A stretch of 7,181 bases of DNA from positions 1 to 7,181 of the forward strand of contig CAYLXC010000032.1 in the NCBI GenBank assembly GCA_964387865.1, written 5' to 3'. Position 1 is the stretch's first letter; each line of letters begins with the position of its first letter. The notes under the pieces are model-generated. The model made no database searches, was not told where the DNA came from, and worked only from the letters and a program-made list of their open reading frames with translations. Source of the DNA: CAYLXC01 sp964387865. GTDB taxonomy: Bacteria; Patescibacteriota; Microgenomatia; Daviesbacterales; UBA10151. Positions 3,033 to 7,181 of the stretch are shown here, one piece after another. Position numbers and translations under genes: made by a program.

Positions 3033-4823
3033 ATGTGTGGTATATTTGGCTATGTTGGACCTAAAAATGCCTCTGAAGTGGTTTTGGAGGGTTTAAAAAG
3101 GCTTGAATACAGGGGTTATGACTCCTGGGGTATTGCCGTGGTTGCGGACCAAATTGTGGTCAATAAAAAGGTTGGCGCTATAGGTGACCTACTCCCATCT
3201 ACCAACTACCATCTACCATCTACCAATATCGGCATCGGCCATACAAGATGGGCAACTCACGGCGGAATTACCCAAAATAATGCCCATCCCCATTTTTCAT
3301 CTGATAAAAGCTTTTGTCTTGCCCAAAATGGAATTGTAGAAAATTATCAAAAACTAAAAAATGATCTTTTAAAAAAAGGATACAAATTTGAAACGGAAAC
3401 AGATACAGAAGTTATTGTAAGGTTGATAGAAGATAAATTATTGGATTCCCGCCTTCGCGGGAATGACATGAAGAATCTGAGAGAAGCCACAAGGCAAGCC
3501 TTTCTGGAATTAGAGGGGAGAAATACAATTATTATTCTTACCAAAGATGAGCAAATTATAGCCTGCAGAAACGGTTCGCCGCTCGTGGTTGGCACAAATA
3601 ACGGGGAAGTATTTTTCTCATCAGATACACTCTCCTTTGCACCTTATGTTGACAAAGTAATAGTTGTCGATAACGGACAAATGGTTACTTTCAACGGAAA
3701 ACTACATTTGGTGGACATTAAATCTAATAAACCACTCCCCTACAAAGTTGAAAAAATTAATTTTCAATCAACTAAAGTTGATAAAGAAGGTTACGACCAT
3801 TTCATGCTTAAAGAAATTCATGAAAGTCCTTATGTGATAAACCAGGTAGTACTTCAGGTTGGAGAAACTTATGAAAATTTTGTTAAAGCTATAAAGAATG
3901 CGGAAAATGTTTATTGTATAGCTGTTGGAACAGCTGGCGGAGCAGCTGCCCAAATTGCATTTTACTTAAGGACTCATGCAAAAATTAGAGCAATAGGTTT
4001 AACTGCTGCTGATTGTCTTGACTATTTTGATTTGTTTACTGATGAGGATTTAATTATTACTCCCTCACAAAGCGGTGAATCAGCTGATGTTTTGGAAGTT
4101 TTAGAAGTTGCAAAAAAGATTGGTGTAAAAATTGCATCGTACGTAAACATGCCAGGCTCGACAATGACAAGAATTTCGGATTATAAATTCATGAGTAATG
4201 CAGGACCTGAAATTTGTGTTATGTCCACAAAAGTTTTTACCTCCCAGATAGCGTGGGGATATTTGTTGGGGAAAGTGATAAGTGGACAAGTGCAAAAAGG
4301 GAAAGTCAATTTAAAAAAATTGGCTGATGAGATGGAGATATATTTAGACACTGGGTCAAATCATGAGATTATAAAAAAACTTGCCAATAAATTAAGTAAA
4401 TCTAAAGACATATTTTTACTTGGTAAATATCAAAATCTAAATATCGTGAAAGAAGGAATGATTAAAATTATAGAAGGGTCCTATATCCATGCACACGGAA
4501 TGCCTGCAGGAGATTTAAAGCACTACGCAATAACTTTAATGGAAAAAGGGGTGCCTGTTATTGTGGCAGTTTCAGAGGATTTGGCAAAAGATGATGTTTT
4601 AAATGCTGTTAATCAGGTTAAAGCCAGAGGAGCATGGGTTGTAGGAATTTCACCCAAAAATCATCCGAGTTTTGATTACCATATTCCGGTTCCGGATACT
4701 GGGGAAACATCAGCCATCATGAATGTTATCCCCCTGCAGCTTTTGGCATATTATATGGCAGTAGCATTAGGTCATAACGTAGATAAACCCAGAAATATAG
4801 CCAAAAGCGTGACTGTAAAATAG
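3033..4823 (+). CDS. glmS: Glutamine-fructose-6-phosphate aminotransferase (GlcN6P synthase)
   Basis: 596 residues, against about 600-610 for the family. It makes glucosamine-6-phosphate from fructose-6-phosphate and glutamine in the cytoplasm, the first step towards UDP-GlcNAc and cell wall. Residues 1-220 are the Ntn-type glutaminase: MCGIFGYVG with catalytic Cys2, EYRGYDSWGI, GIGHTRWATHGG, NAHPH, QNGIVENY and DTEVIVRLIE. Two SIS sugar-isomerase domains follow, with TPSQSGESADV and AGPEICVMSTKVFTSQ in the first, and EGSYIHAHGMPAGDLKH then the C-terminal PRNIAKSVTVK in the second. E474, K478, E481, H497 and K591 align with the E. coli synthase residues E481, K485, E488, H504 and K603. No clear Shine-Dalgarno precedes ATG 3033, but MCGIF fixes the start. 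The usual RGYDSAGI has W for A. Two in-frame repeats lie in surface loops (residues 53-65 and 137-145). Control is by the upstream ribozyme. Confidence 0.98.
   Translation: MCGIFGYVGPKNASEVVLEGLKRLEYRGYDSWGIAVVADQIVVNKKVGAIGDLLPSTNYHLPSTNIGIGHTRWATHGGITQNNAHPHFSSDKSFCLAQNGIVENYQKLKNDLLKKGYKFETETDTEVIVRLIEDKLLDSRLRGNDMKNLREATRQAFLELEGRNTIIILTKDEQIIACRNGSPLVVGTNNGEVFFSSDTLSFAPYVDKVIVVDNGQMVTFNGKLHLVDIKSNKPLPYKVEKINFQSTKVDKEGYDHFMLKEIHESPYVINQVVLQVGETYENFVKAIKNAENVYCIAVGTAGGAAAQIAFYLRTHAKIRAIGLTAADCLDYFDLFTDEDLIITPSQSGESADVLEVLEVAKKIGVKIASYVNMPGSTMTRISDYKFMSNAGPEICVMSTKVFTSQIAWGYLLGKVISGQVQKGKVNLKKLADEMEIYLDTGSNHEIIKKLANKLSKSKDIFLLGKYQNLNIVKEGMIKIIEGSYIHAHGMPAGDLKHYAITLMEKGVPVIVAVSEDLAKDDVLNAVNQVKARGAWVVGISPKNHPSFDYHIPVPDTGETSAIMNVIPLQLLAYYMAVALGHNVDKPRNIAKSVTVK
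3193..3225. repeat. In-frame CATCTACCA tandem repeat inside glmS
   Basis: Three copies of ATCTACCA (3197-3204, 3211-3218, 3218-3225), the first two split by ACTACC. They encode the LPSTNYHLPSTN stretch (residues 54-65), just before the conserved IGIGHTRWATHG. The family has a variable loop here, so the insertion is probably tolerated. The TACCA core echoes the leader repeat at 2930-3019. Confidence 0.7.
3445..3464. repeat. Dispersed palindrome ATTCCCGC-CTTC-GCGGGAAT inserted in glmS
   Basis: A perfect 8-base stem with a CTTC loop, followed by GACA. The extended unit GGATTCCCGC...GCGGGAATGACA is a familiar repetitive palindrome in many bacterial genomes. Read in this frame it gives LDSRLRGND (residues 137-145), in a loop between the glutaminase helix RLIEDKL and the helix LREATRQAF. 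Confidence 0.8.
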
Positions 4824-4830
4824 TTTAAGG

Positions 4831-4836
4831 TACAAT
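4831..4836 (+). promoter_or_regulatory. -10 box of a possible leaderless promoter
   Basis: TACAAT ends six bases before ATG 4843, so transcription would begin at or next to the start codon. The -35 region (TGACTG, 4810-4815) is poorly spaced. The gene also lacks a Shine-Dalgarno, which fits leaderless translation. Confidence 0.45.
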
Positions 4837-4842
4837 ATTATT

Positions 4843-5046
4843 ATGGAAAACGTTGGGAAAATATTTACTTTTTTAGGATTAATATTTTTAATTCTCGGGT
4901 TAATTTTTAATATTATGCCTAATTTACCCAAAATCCCCGGGGATATTTACATTAACAAGCCAAATTTAAAAATTTATATTCCATTTACTTCTGCAATAAT
5001 ACTTTCCGTAATCTTAACCCTAATCTTCAATTTTTTCAGAAAATAG
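4843..5046 (+). CDS. Small membrane protein, DUF2905 family
   Basis: 67 residues with two membrane segments: about 6-27 (GKIFTFLGLIFLILGLIFNI) and 46-64 (IPFTSAIILSVILTLIFNFF), ending in FRK. The linking loop LPKIPGDIYINKPNLKIYIP carries the hallmark PGDI motif followed by a short strand and the P-[FL]-T-[ST] turn of DUF2905 proteins. The function of the family is unknown. It starts 19 bases after glmS with its own -10 box and no ribosome site. It lies directly upstream of tRNA-Phe. Identification as DUF2905 is good; no role can be given. Confidence 0.85.
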   Translation: MENVGKIFTFLGLIFLILGLIFNIMPNLPKIPGDIYINKPNLKIYIPFTSAIILSVILTLIFNFFRK

Positions 5047-5048
5047 GT

Positions 5049-5054
5049 TAAAAT
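5049..5054 (+). promoter_or_regulatory. Possible -10 box for tRNA-Phe
   Basis: TAAAAT ends 11 bases before the mature tRNA. The -35 region (TTCAAT, 5026-5031) is weak and lies inside the end of the upstream gene. Confidence 0.35.
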
Positions 5055-5065
5055 AGCGTTGACAT

Positions 5066-5138
5066 GCCGCAATTGCCAATGTGGTCAAGGCGTCCGCTTG
5101 AAGAGCGGATTATCTCAGTCCGATTCTGGGTTGCGGCA
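5066..5138 (+). tRNA. tRNA-Phe (anticodon GAA)
   Basis: 73 bases: acceptor GCCGCAA/TTGCGGC (perfect), D-arm GCC-AATGTGGTCAA-GGC, anticodon stem TCCGC/GCGGA with loop TTGAAGA, a short variable loop TTAT, T-arm CTCAG-TCCGATT-CTGGG, discriminator A at 5138. Positions 34-36 (5100-5102) read GAA. The T-loop starts TC rather than TT, and the T-stem has one T-G wobble, slightly unusual but foldable. The 3' CCA is not complete (CCT follows). Confidence 0.93.
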
Positions 5139-5144
5139 CCTTTC

Positions 5145-5220
5145 ACTCCGTTCAAGGTAAACTATTCGGAGTTTAATACTGTTATTTAAGCAGTATAAAC
5201 TTCTTGATGTTTACTCCGAA
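5145..5220. repeat. Competing hairpins between tRNA-Phe and the GIY-YIG gene
   Basis: TTCGGAGT (5165-5172) pairs perfectly with ACTCCGAA (5213-5220), enclosing a second stem GTTTAATACTG/CAGTATAAAC (5171-5181, 5191-5200, one bulge). ACTCCG at 5145-5150 can instead pair with CGGAGT at 5167-5172, so two folds exclude each other. The structure ends 25 bases before the nuclease start. Confidence 0.65.
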
Positions 5221-5245
5221 CGAATGTGAGGAGTGTAAACTACTA

Positions 5246-5494
5246 ATGGCACATTATGTTTATATAGTTGAATGTAATGGAGGGAGTTTCTATACTGGTA
5301 TAACTTGGGATTTGAAGAAAAGAGTACGAGAACATAATCATGGGATTAAATCTCCTATTCAAAAAAGTCGTTTGCCAGTTAGGCTTGTATATTGGGAGAA
5401 GTTAGAAACGAAGATTGATGCTGCTAAGAGAGAGAAAGAAATAAAAGGTTGGAGGAGATCGAAAAAAGAAAGCCTTATTAATAGTTTACATTGA
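5246..5494 (+). CDS. Mini GIY-YIG endonuclease (UPF0213/YhbQ-like)
   Basis: 82 residues, a bare GIY-YIG domain with no added DNA-binding domain. The two name motifs are YVY (4-6) and YTG (16-18); then R26 in LKKRVREHN, H30-N31, and E63 in KREKEIKGW, the expected metal-binding glutamate. Start ATG 5246 gives MAHYVYIVEC, the normal family beginning; GAGGAG lies 12 bases upstream, rather far. The frame is open up to TTG 5204, but the added residues overlap a hairpin and are unlike the family. Such proteins are structure-specific or homing-type nucleases; a cellular role is unproven. The gene sits between tRNA-Phe (107 bases upstream) and tRNA-Gly (20 bases downstream) on the same strand, and a paralogue occupies a similar site at 6886-7125. 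Confidence 0.88.
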   Translation: MAHYVYIVECNGGSFYTGITWDLKKRVREHNHGIKSPIQKSRLPVRLVYWEKLETKIDAAKREKEIKGWRRSKKESLINSLH

Positions 5495-5509
5495 AGCCAC
5501 GAAGTGGCT
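5495..5509 (+). other. Short hairpin after the GIY-YIG stop
   Basis: AGCCAC-GAA-GTGGCT, six pairs, directly after the stop and five bases before tRNA-Gly. No T-run follows, so it is more likely a processing or spacer structure than a terminator. Confidence 0.45.
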
Positions 5510-5514
5510 GAAAT

Positions 5515-5587
5515 GCGGGAGTAGTTCAGCTAGTAGAACGTCTCGTTGCCAACGAGAAGGTCGCGGGCGCGCACCCCGTCTCCCGCT
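5515..5587 (+). tRNA. tRNA-Gly (anticodon GCC) with abnormal D- and T-loops
   Basis: 73 bases: acceptor GCGGGAG/CTCCCGC, D-arm GTTC-AGCTAGTA-GAAC, anticodon stem TCTCG/CGAGA with loop TTGCCAA (anticodon 5548-5550), variable AGGTC, T-stem GCGGG/CCCGT, discriminator T at 5587. All stems form. The T-loop is CGCGCAC (5568-5574) in place of the standard TTCRANY: T54, T55 and A58 are all changed. In the D-loop the GG pair that normally contacts T55 and C56 is AG (G18 to A at 5532). Both sides of the elbow contact are therefore altered. It has no promoter of its own that I can see and is probably read through from the nuclease gene. Confidence 0.9.
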
Positions 5588-5617
5588 CACGAATCTGAAC
5601 CCTCCGCTTGACTTAAA

Positions 5618-5626
5618 TGGTAGAAT
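5618..5626 (+). promoter_or_regulatory. Extended -10 promoter before the gene at 5638
   Basis: TGGTAGAAT: TG, one base, TAGAAT. The ATG at 5638 is 11 bases beyond, giving an almost leaderless mRNA. A TTGACT at 5608-5613 is too close to serve as its -35 box. Confidence 0.4.
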
Positions 5627-5637
5627 AATCCTCTAAA

Positions 5638-6174
5638 ATGACAAGAAAGGAACAGGAGCAACAAACTCTTGTGCATGGGGGAAATATCTTGCCCACAACC
5701 TATGTCACAAAATATCAGGGAAATGATGTAAAAGCAATTCTTGAATCTTTTGGCATAAGATTTCATGAAGTTTTAGAAATTGATTCATCACTCCAATCTG
5801 TTAGTCTTCCACTAGGATGGGAAAGCATAAAAGTTGAGGATCCTATTTTGTGGTCAAAACTCCTGGATGAAAAAGGTAGAGAACGCGGGAGAGTATTTCT
5901 TAATGCAGCTCTTCCTAAGCGTCTTCCTAGTTTGTTTATTAACACGCGTTTCGATGTTGGGTACGACTTTAAAAGAGCAGAAAGCGGTTGGGTGGTTGTT
6001 CATGTAACTGAAGGCGACAACATAATCTATAATCCAAGAGCAATAAAAATACCAAGATATGCGGATATAAATACAAGGCAATCTATTTTAGATAAAGCTT
6101 GGGAGCGAGGGTTTTCTTGGCTTAATGGACATGGCTATCCTGATTGGAGAAACTCATCTTCTTATTGGGAATAA
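5638..6174 (+). CDS. Hypothetical protein, 178 aa
   Basis: A soluble protein with no signal peptide or membrane segment. I do not recognise it with confidence. Visible features: a leader with VHGGNILPTTYVTKYQGNDV, then LPLGWESIKVEDPILWSKLL (about 57-76), followed by DEKGRERGRVFLNAALPKRL and SLFINTRFDVGYDF (about 97-110), and a C-terminal LDKAWERGFSWLNGHGYPDW with a Trp/Tyr-rich tail (SSSYWE). The G-W...W-x-x-L-x-D-x-x-G-R-x-R order recalls an uncharacterised bacterial and phage family, but I cannot name it. The start is ATG 5638, just behind an extended -10 box and without a ribosome site. It lies directly after tRNA-Gly and converges on the DUF378 gene across a shared terminator. Confidence 0.75.
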   Translation: MTRKEQEQQTLVHGGNILPTTYVTKYQGNDVKAILESFGIRFHEVLEIDSSLQSVSLPLGWESIKVEDPILWSKLLDEKGRERGRVFLNAALPKRLPSLFINTRFDVGYDFKRAESGWVVVHVTEGDNIIYNPRAIKIPRYADINTRQSILDKAWERGFSWLNGHGYPDWRNSSSYWE

Positions 6175-6186
6175 ATTGCTCCATAA

Positions 6187-6219
6187 AAAATCCGGCCGCA
6201 GACATGCCGACCGGATTTT
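6187..6219. terminator. Bidirectional intrinsic terminator
   Basis: AAAATCCGG (6187-6195) pairs with CCGGATTTT (6211-6219), nine of nine. The inner bases CGGC/GCCG offer an alternative pairing. On the minus strand the stem is followed by an unbroken T6, and on the plus strand by TTTTAAAATAATTT. It lies between convergent genes, 12 bases after one stop and 24 from the other. Confidence 0.88.
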
Positions 6220-6243
6220 AAAATAATTTCAGGCTTACCTATA

Positions 6244-6438
6244 CTATTTGCTTTTTGAAACCAACATGTAAGCCTTGTAAACTCCTGCCAGGCCAATCAA
6301 AATATATACAACCTTAACAAAAAGAGATCCAGATCCACCAAGCAAGGTTGACACTATATCAATGCCCAAAAGCCCTACCAATCCCCAATTTATAGCACCC
6401 AAAACCAATAGCCATACAACAACTGTTTTAAGGTTCAA
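6244..6438 (-). CDS. DUF378 family small membrane protein
   Basis: 64 residues if begun at TTG 6438. Two membrane segments: about 5-25 (TVVVWLLVLGAINWGLVGLL) and 41-58 (FVKVVYILIGLAGVYKAYML). The GAINWGLVGLLGID motif and the closing LIGLAGVYKAY are diagnostic of DUF378, whose function is unknown. Start choice: TAAGGGGGTGAT (6454-6443) matches the anti-Shine-Dalgarno at 11 of 12 bases and places GGGGG eight bases before TTG 6438, but only two before ATG 6444. The divergent gene at 6537 uses the same layout with TTG. ATG 6444, adding two residues, remains possible. Confidence 0.87.
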   Translation of the reverse strand: MNLKTVVVWLLVLGAINWGLVGLLGIDIVSTLLGGSGSLFVKVVYILIGLAGVYKAYMLVSKSK

Positions 6439-6461
6439 CTTCATCACCCCCTTATATCTCA

Positions 6462-6492
6462 ATCATAGACATGTTTCGGTAGTAAAAGTCAA
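6462..6492 (-). promoter_or_regulatory. Possible promoter of the DUF378 gene
   Basis: On the minus strand TTGACT (6492-6487) and TATGAT (6467-6462) are 19 bases apart, slightly long. The start codon follows 23 bases beyond. It overlaps back-to-back with the plus-strand promoter region at 6506. Confidence 0.35.
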
Positions 6493-6505
6493 GTGTTGAT
6501 AGTAG

Positions 6506-6531
6506 TATAATATGAGCAGTGAGGAGGTGAT
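6506..6531 (+). promoter_or_regulatory. -10 box and strong ribosome site of the EF-Tu domain-2-like gene
   Basis: A perfect TATAAT (6506-6511) without a clear -35 box, then GAGGAGGTGAT (6521-6531), a near-complete Shine-Dalgarno. GGAGG ends nine bases before the TTG start at 6537, and this fixes the non-ATG start. Confidence 0.55.
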
Positions 6532-6536
6532 AAGTT

Positions 6537-6785
6537 TTGGATAAACCAATAGGTAAAGTTGTACATTTCTATGACAAATTAGGTGTTGCAATTATAGATT
6601 TGGAAAAAGGAGGACTAAAGGTGGGTGATGAGCTTAAATTTAAGCATGGGGATGAAGAATTCTCTCAAAAAGTGGAATCTTTACAAATTGAACATGAATC
6701 TGTGGATTCTGTTAAAAAAGGAGACTCTTTTGGGGTTAAAGTTGATAAACCTACAAAGCCGGGGACAGAGGTATATTTAGCATAA
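6537..6785 (+). CDS. Translation elongation factor-like protein (free-standing EF-Tu domain-2-type beta barrel)
   Basis: 82 residues from TTG 6537, set by the strong ribosome site. The protein starts MDKPIGKVVHFYDKLGVAII and continues LKVGDELKFKHG, QKVESLQIEH, VKKGDSFGVKVD and PGTEVYLA. That is the strand order of the domain-2 barrel of translational GTPases: G-K-V at the start, a VGD turn before the second strand pair, VESLQIEH as the central strand, and KKGDxxGVKVD near the end. There is no GTPase domain. Small proteins of this kind occur in CPR bacteria and archaea, and a related barrel forms the C-terminus of some U32 peptidases. The role is unknown; binding to RNA or a peptidase partner is only a guess. 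It is divergent from DUF378, with matching start architecture. Confidence 0.82.
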   Translation: MDKPIGKVVHFYDKLGVAIIDLEKGGLKVGDELKFKHGDEEFSQKVESLQIEHESVDSVKKGDSFGVKVDKPTKPGTEVYLA

Positions 6786-6828
6786 AATTTACACCTTTTA
6801 ACGAGATTTGGATCATTCTAAATAATTT

Positions 6829-6885
6829 TGCGGGATCGTCCTTGCCCCGCTAAGCGGGGTAAAGTAGGACGACACACTTTGGATC
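6829..6885 (+). pseudogene. Broken tRNA-Gln 5' half with a hairpin in the D-loop
   Basis: TGCGGGATCGTC (6829-6840) is identical to the first 12 bases of the intact tRNA-Gln at 7129. GTAGGACGA (6864-6872) and CTTTGGA (6877-6883, the Gln anticodon loop) also match, with the same spacing between them as in the real gene. The D-loop has gained CCCCGC-TAA-GCGGGG (6845-6859) with short flanks. The anticodon stem is destroyed (ACACA against TCATG), and no T-arm or acceptor 3' strand follows. The copy breaks off exactly where the GIY-YIG gene starts (ATG 6886). Confidence 0.85.
6845..6859. repeat. 6-bp hairpin inside the broken tRNA-Gln D-loop
   Basis: CCCCGC-TAA-GCGGGG, perfect. There is no T-run, so it is not a standard terminator for the upstream gene, though it could still slow transcription. 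Confidence 0.75.
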
Positions 6886-7125
6886 ATGATCTATGTTTAT
6901 ATTTTGCAAAGTCTAACAGATAGTGGTTATTACATAGGAATATGTAATAATTTGGGCAATAGGTTACAAAAGCACAACAGAGGTGGAGTAACTTCAACAA
7001 AGAGACGCAGGCCTTTTAAGGTTGTTTATACCGAGGAATATGAGAGTTATTTAGAAGCTAGGTTAAGAGAAAAAGAAATAAAATCTTATAAAGGTGGGAA
7101 TAAATTTAGAGAATTAATTGGTTAA
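6886..7125 (+). CDS. Second mini GIY-YIG endonuclease
   Basis: 79 residues, again a bare GIY-YIG domain. YVY (3-5) and YIG (16-18) are the name motifs; R26 in LGNRLQKHN, H30-N31, and E62 in ARLREKEIKSYKGG complete the active site. All key residues are present, so it should be catalytically competent. The start ATG 6886 lies inside the sequence just after the anticodon loop of the broken tRNA-Gln copy, with no ribosome site. Translation may depend on leaderless or tRNA-processed mRNA. The stop is three bases before the intact tRNA-Gln. It is clearly related to the nuclease at 5246-5494 but diverged, so it is not a recent tandem duplicate. Confidence 0.9.
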   Translation: MIYVYILQSLTDSGYYIGICNNLGNRLQKHNRGGVTSTKRRRPFKVVYTEEYESYLEARLREKEIKSYKGGNKFRELIG

Positions 7126-7128
7126 CAT

Positions 7129-7181
7129 TGCGGGATCGTCTAATGGTAGGACGATAGCCTTTGGAGCTATCTATCATGGTT
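7129..7181 (+). tRNA. tRNA-Gln (anticodon UUG), cut by the window end
   Basis: Acceptor 5' strand TGCGGGA, TC, D-arm GTCT-AATGGTA-GGAC, G, anticodon stem ATAGC/GCTAT with loop CTTTGGA (anticodon TTG), variable CTATC, and the start of a T-arm (ATGGTT). All visible stems pair. The T-loop and acceptor 3' strand lie beyond the window. Confidence 0.93.

Noticed and set aside
3347..3595. Minus-strand frame containing FPRRRES
   Set aside because: Antisense to glmS; the peptide is the reverse reading of the dispersed palindrome.
3768..4295. Two further minus-strand frames within glmS
   Set aside because: They overlap conserved SIS-domain coding sequence; no start signals.
5495..5509. Terminator for the first GIY-YIG gene
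   Set aside because: A six-pair hairpin without a T-run; termination here would also cut off the promoterless tRNA-Gly.
5763..6081. Two minus-strand frames opposite the 178-aa gene
   Set aside because: Antisense, no ribosome sites, no recognisable features.
1..7181. CRISPR array, transposase or integrase
   Set aside because: No evenly spaced repeats and no DDE, HUH, tyrosine or serine recombinase motifs in any frame I read.

Overview
The window looks like part of a small-genome, AT-rich bacterium, most likely Patescibacteria/CPR and perhaps Microgenomates. That assignment is inference. It rests on very short genes, tRNA genes without an encoded CCA end, TTG/GTG starts, several start codons placed right behind a -10 box, and typical CPR housekeeping oddments: a free-standing EF-Tu domain-2-like protein, DUF378, DUF2905 and mini GIY-YIG nucleases. 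One 100-N assembly gap (2206-2305) interrupts a gene.

Layout. 1-416: start of a minus-strand exported protein, a 47-codon minus-strand reading frame without a normal start, and a tRNA 5'-half whose D-loop carries two perfect hairpins. 417-489: intact tRNA-Val(UAC), followed at once by a loose tRNA 3'-half. 546-1340: a minus-strand toxin-antitoxin pair (RHH antitoxin, PIN toxin) with a clear promoter and dyad operator. 1381-1464: three interleaved inverted repeats that could form a pseudoknot. 1584-2443: a plus-strand gene with possible ADP-ribosyltransferase-like features, split by the false gap. 2546-2618: GC-rich hairpins. 2681-2705: a second copy of the same tRNA 3'-half, so the toxin-antitoxin pair and the split gene lie between two direct repeats of a tRNA end, like a small island.

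2716-4823: a glmS ribozyme (self-cleaving, glucosamine-6-phosphate-sensing RNA) directly upstream of glmS. The glmS frame contains two in-frame dispersed repeats, and its leader after the ribozyme is a TACCAA-rich inverted repeat. 4843-5046: DUF2905 membrane protein.

5066-5587: tRNA-Phe(GAA), a mini GIY-YIG nuclease, and a tRNA-Gly(GCC) with abnormal D- and T-loops. 5638-6174: an unrecognised protein. A two-way terminator separates it from a convergent DUF378 membrane protein, which is divergent from the EF-Tu domain-2-like gene. 6829-7181: a broken tRNA-Gln 5'-half with a hairpin in its D-loop, a second GIY-YIG gene starting where the tRNA copy breaks off, then the intact tRNA-Gln(UUG), cut by the window end.

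Two themes stand out. The first is feedback control of amino-sugar synthesis by a ribozyme in a lineage where I would not expect it. The second is repeated accretion of small cassettes (GIY-YIG nucleases, toxin-antitoxin) at tRNA genes, leaving tRNA halves and D-loop hairpins behind.
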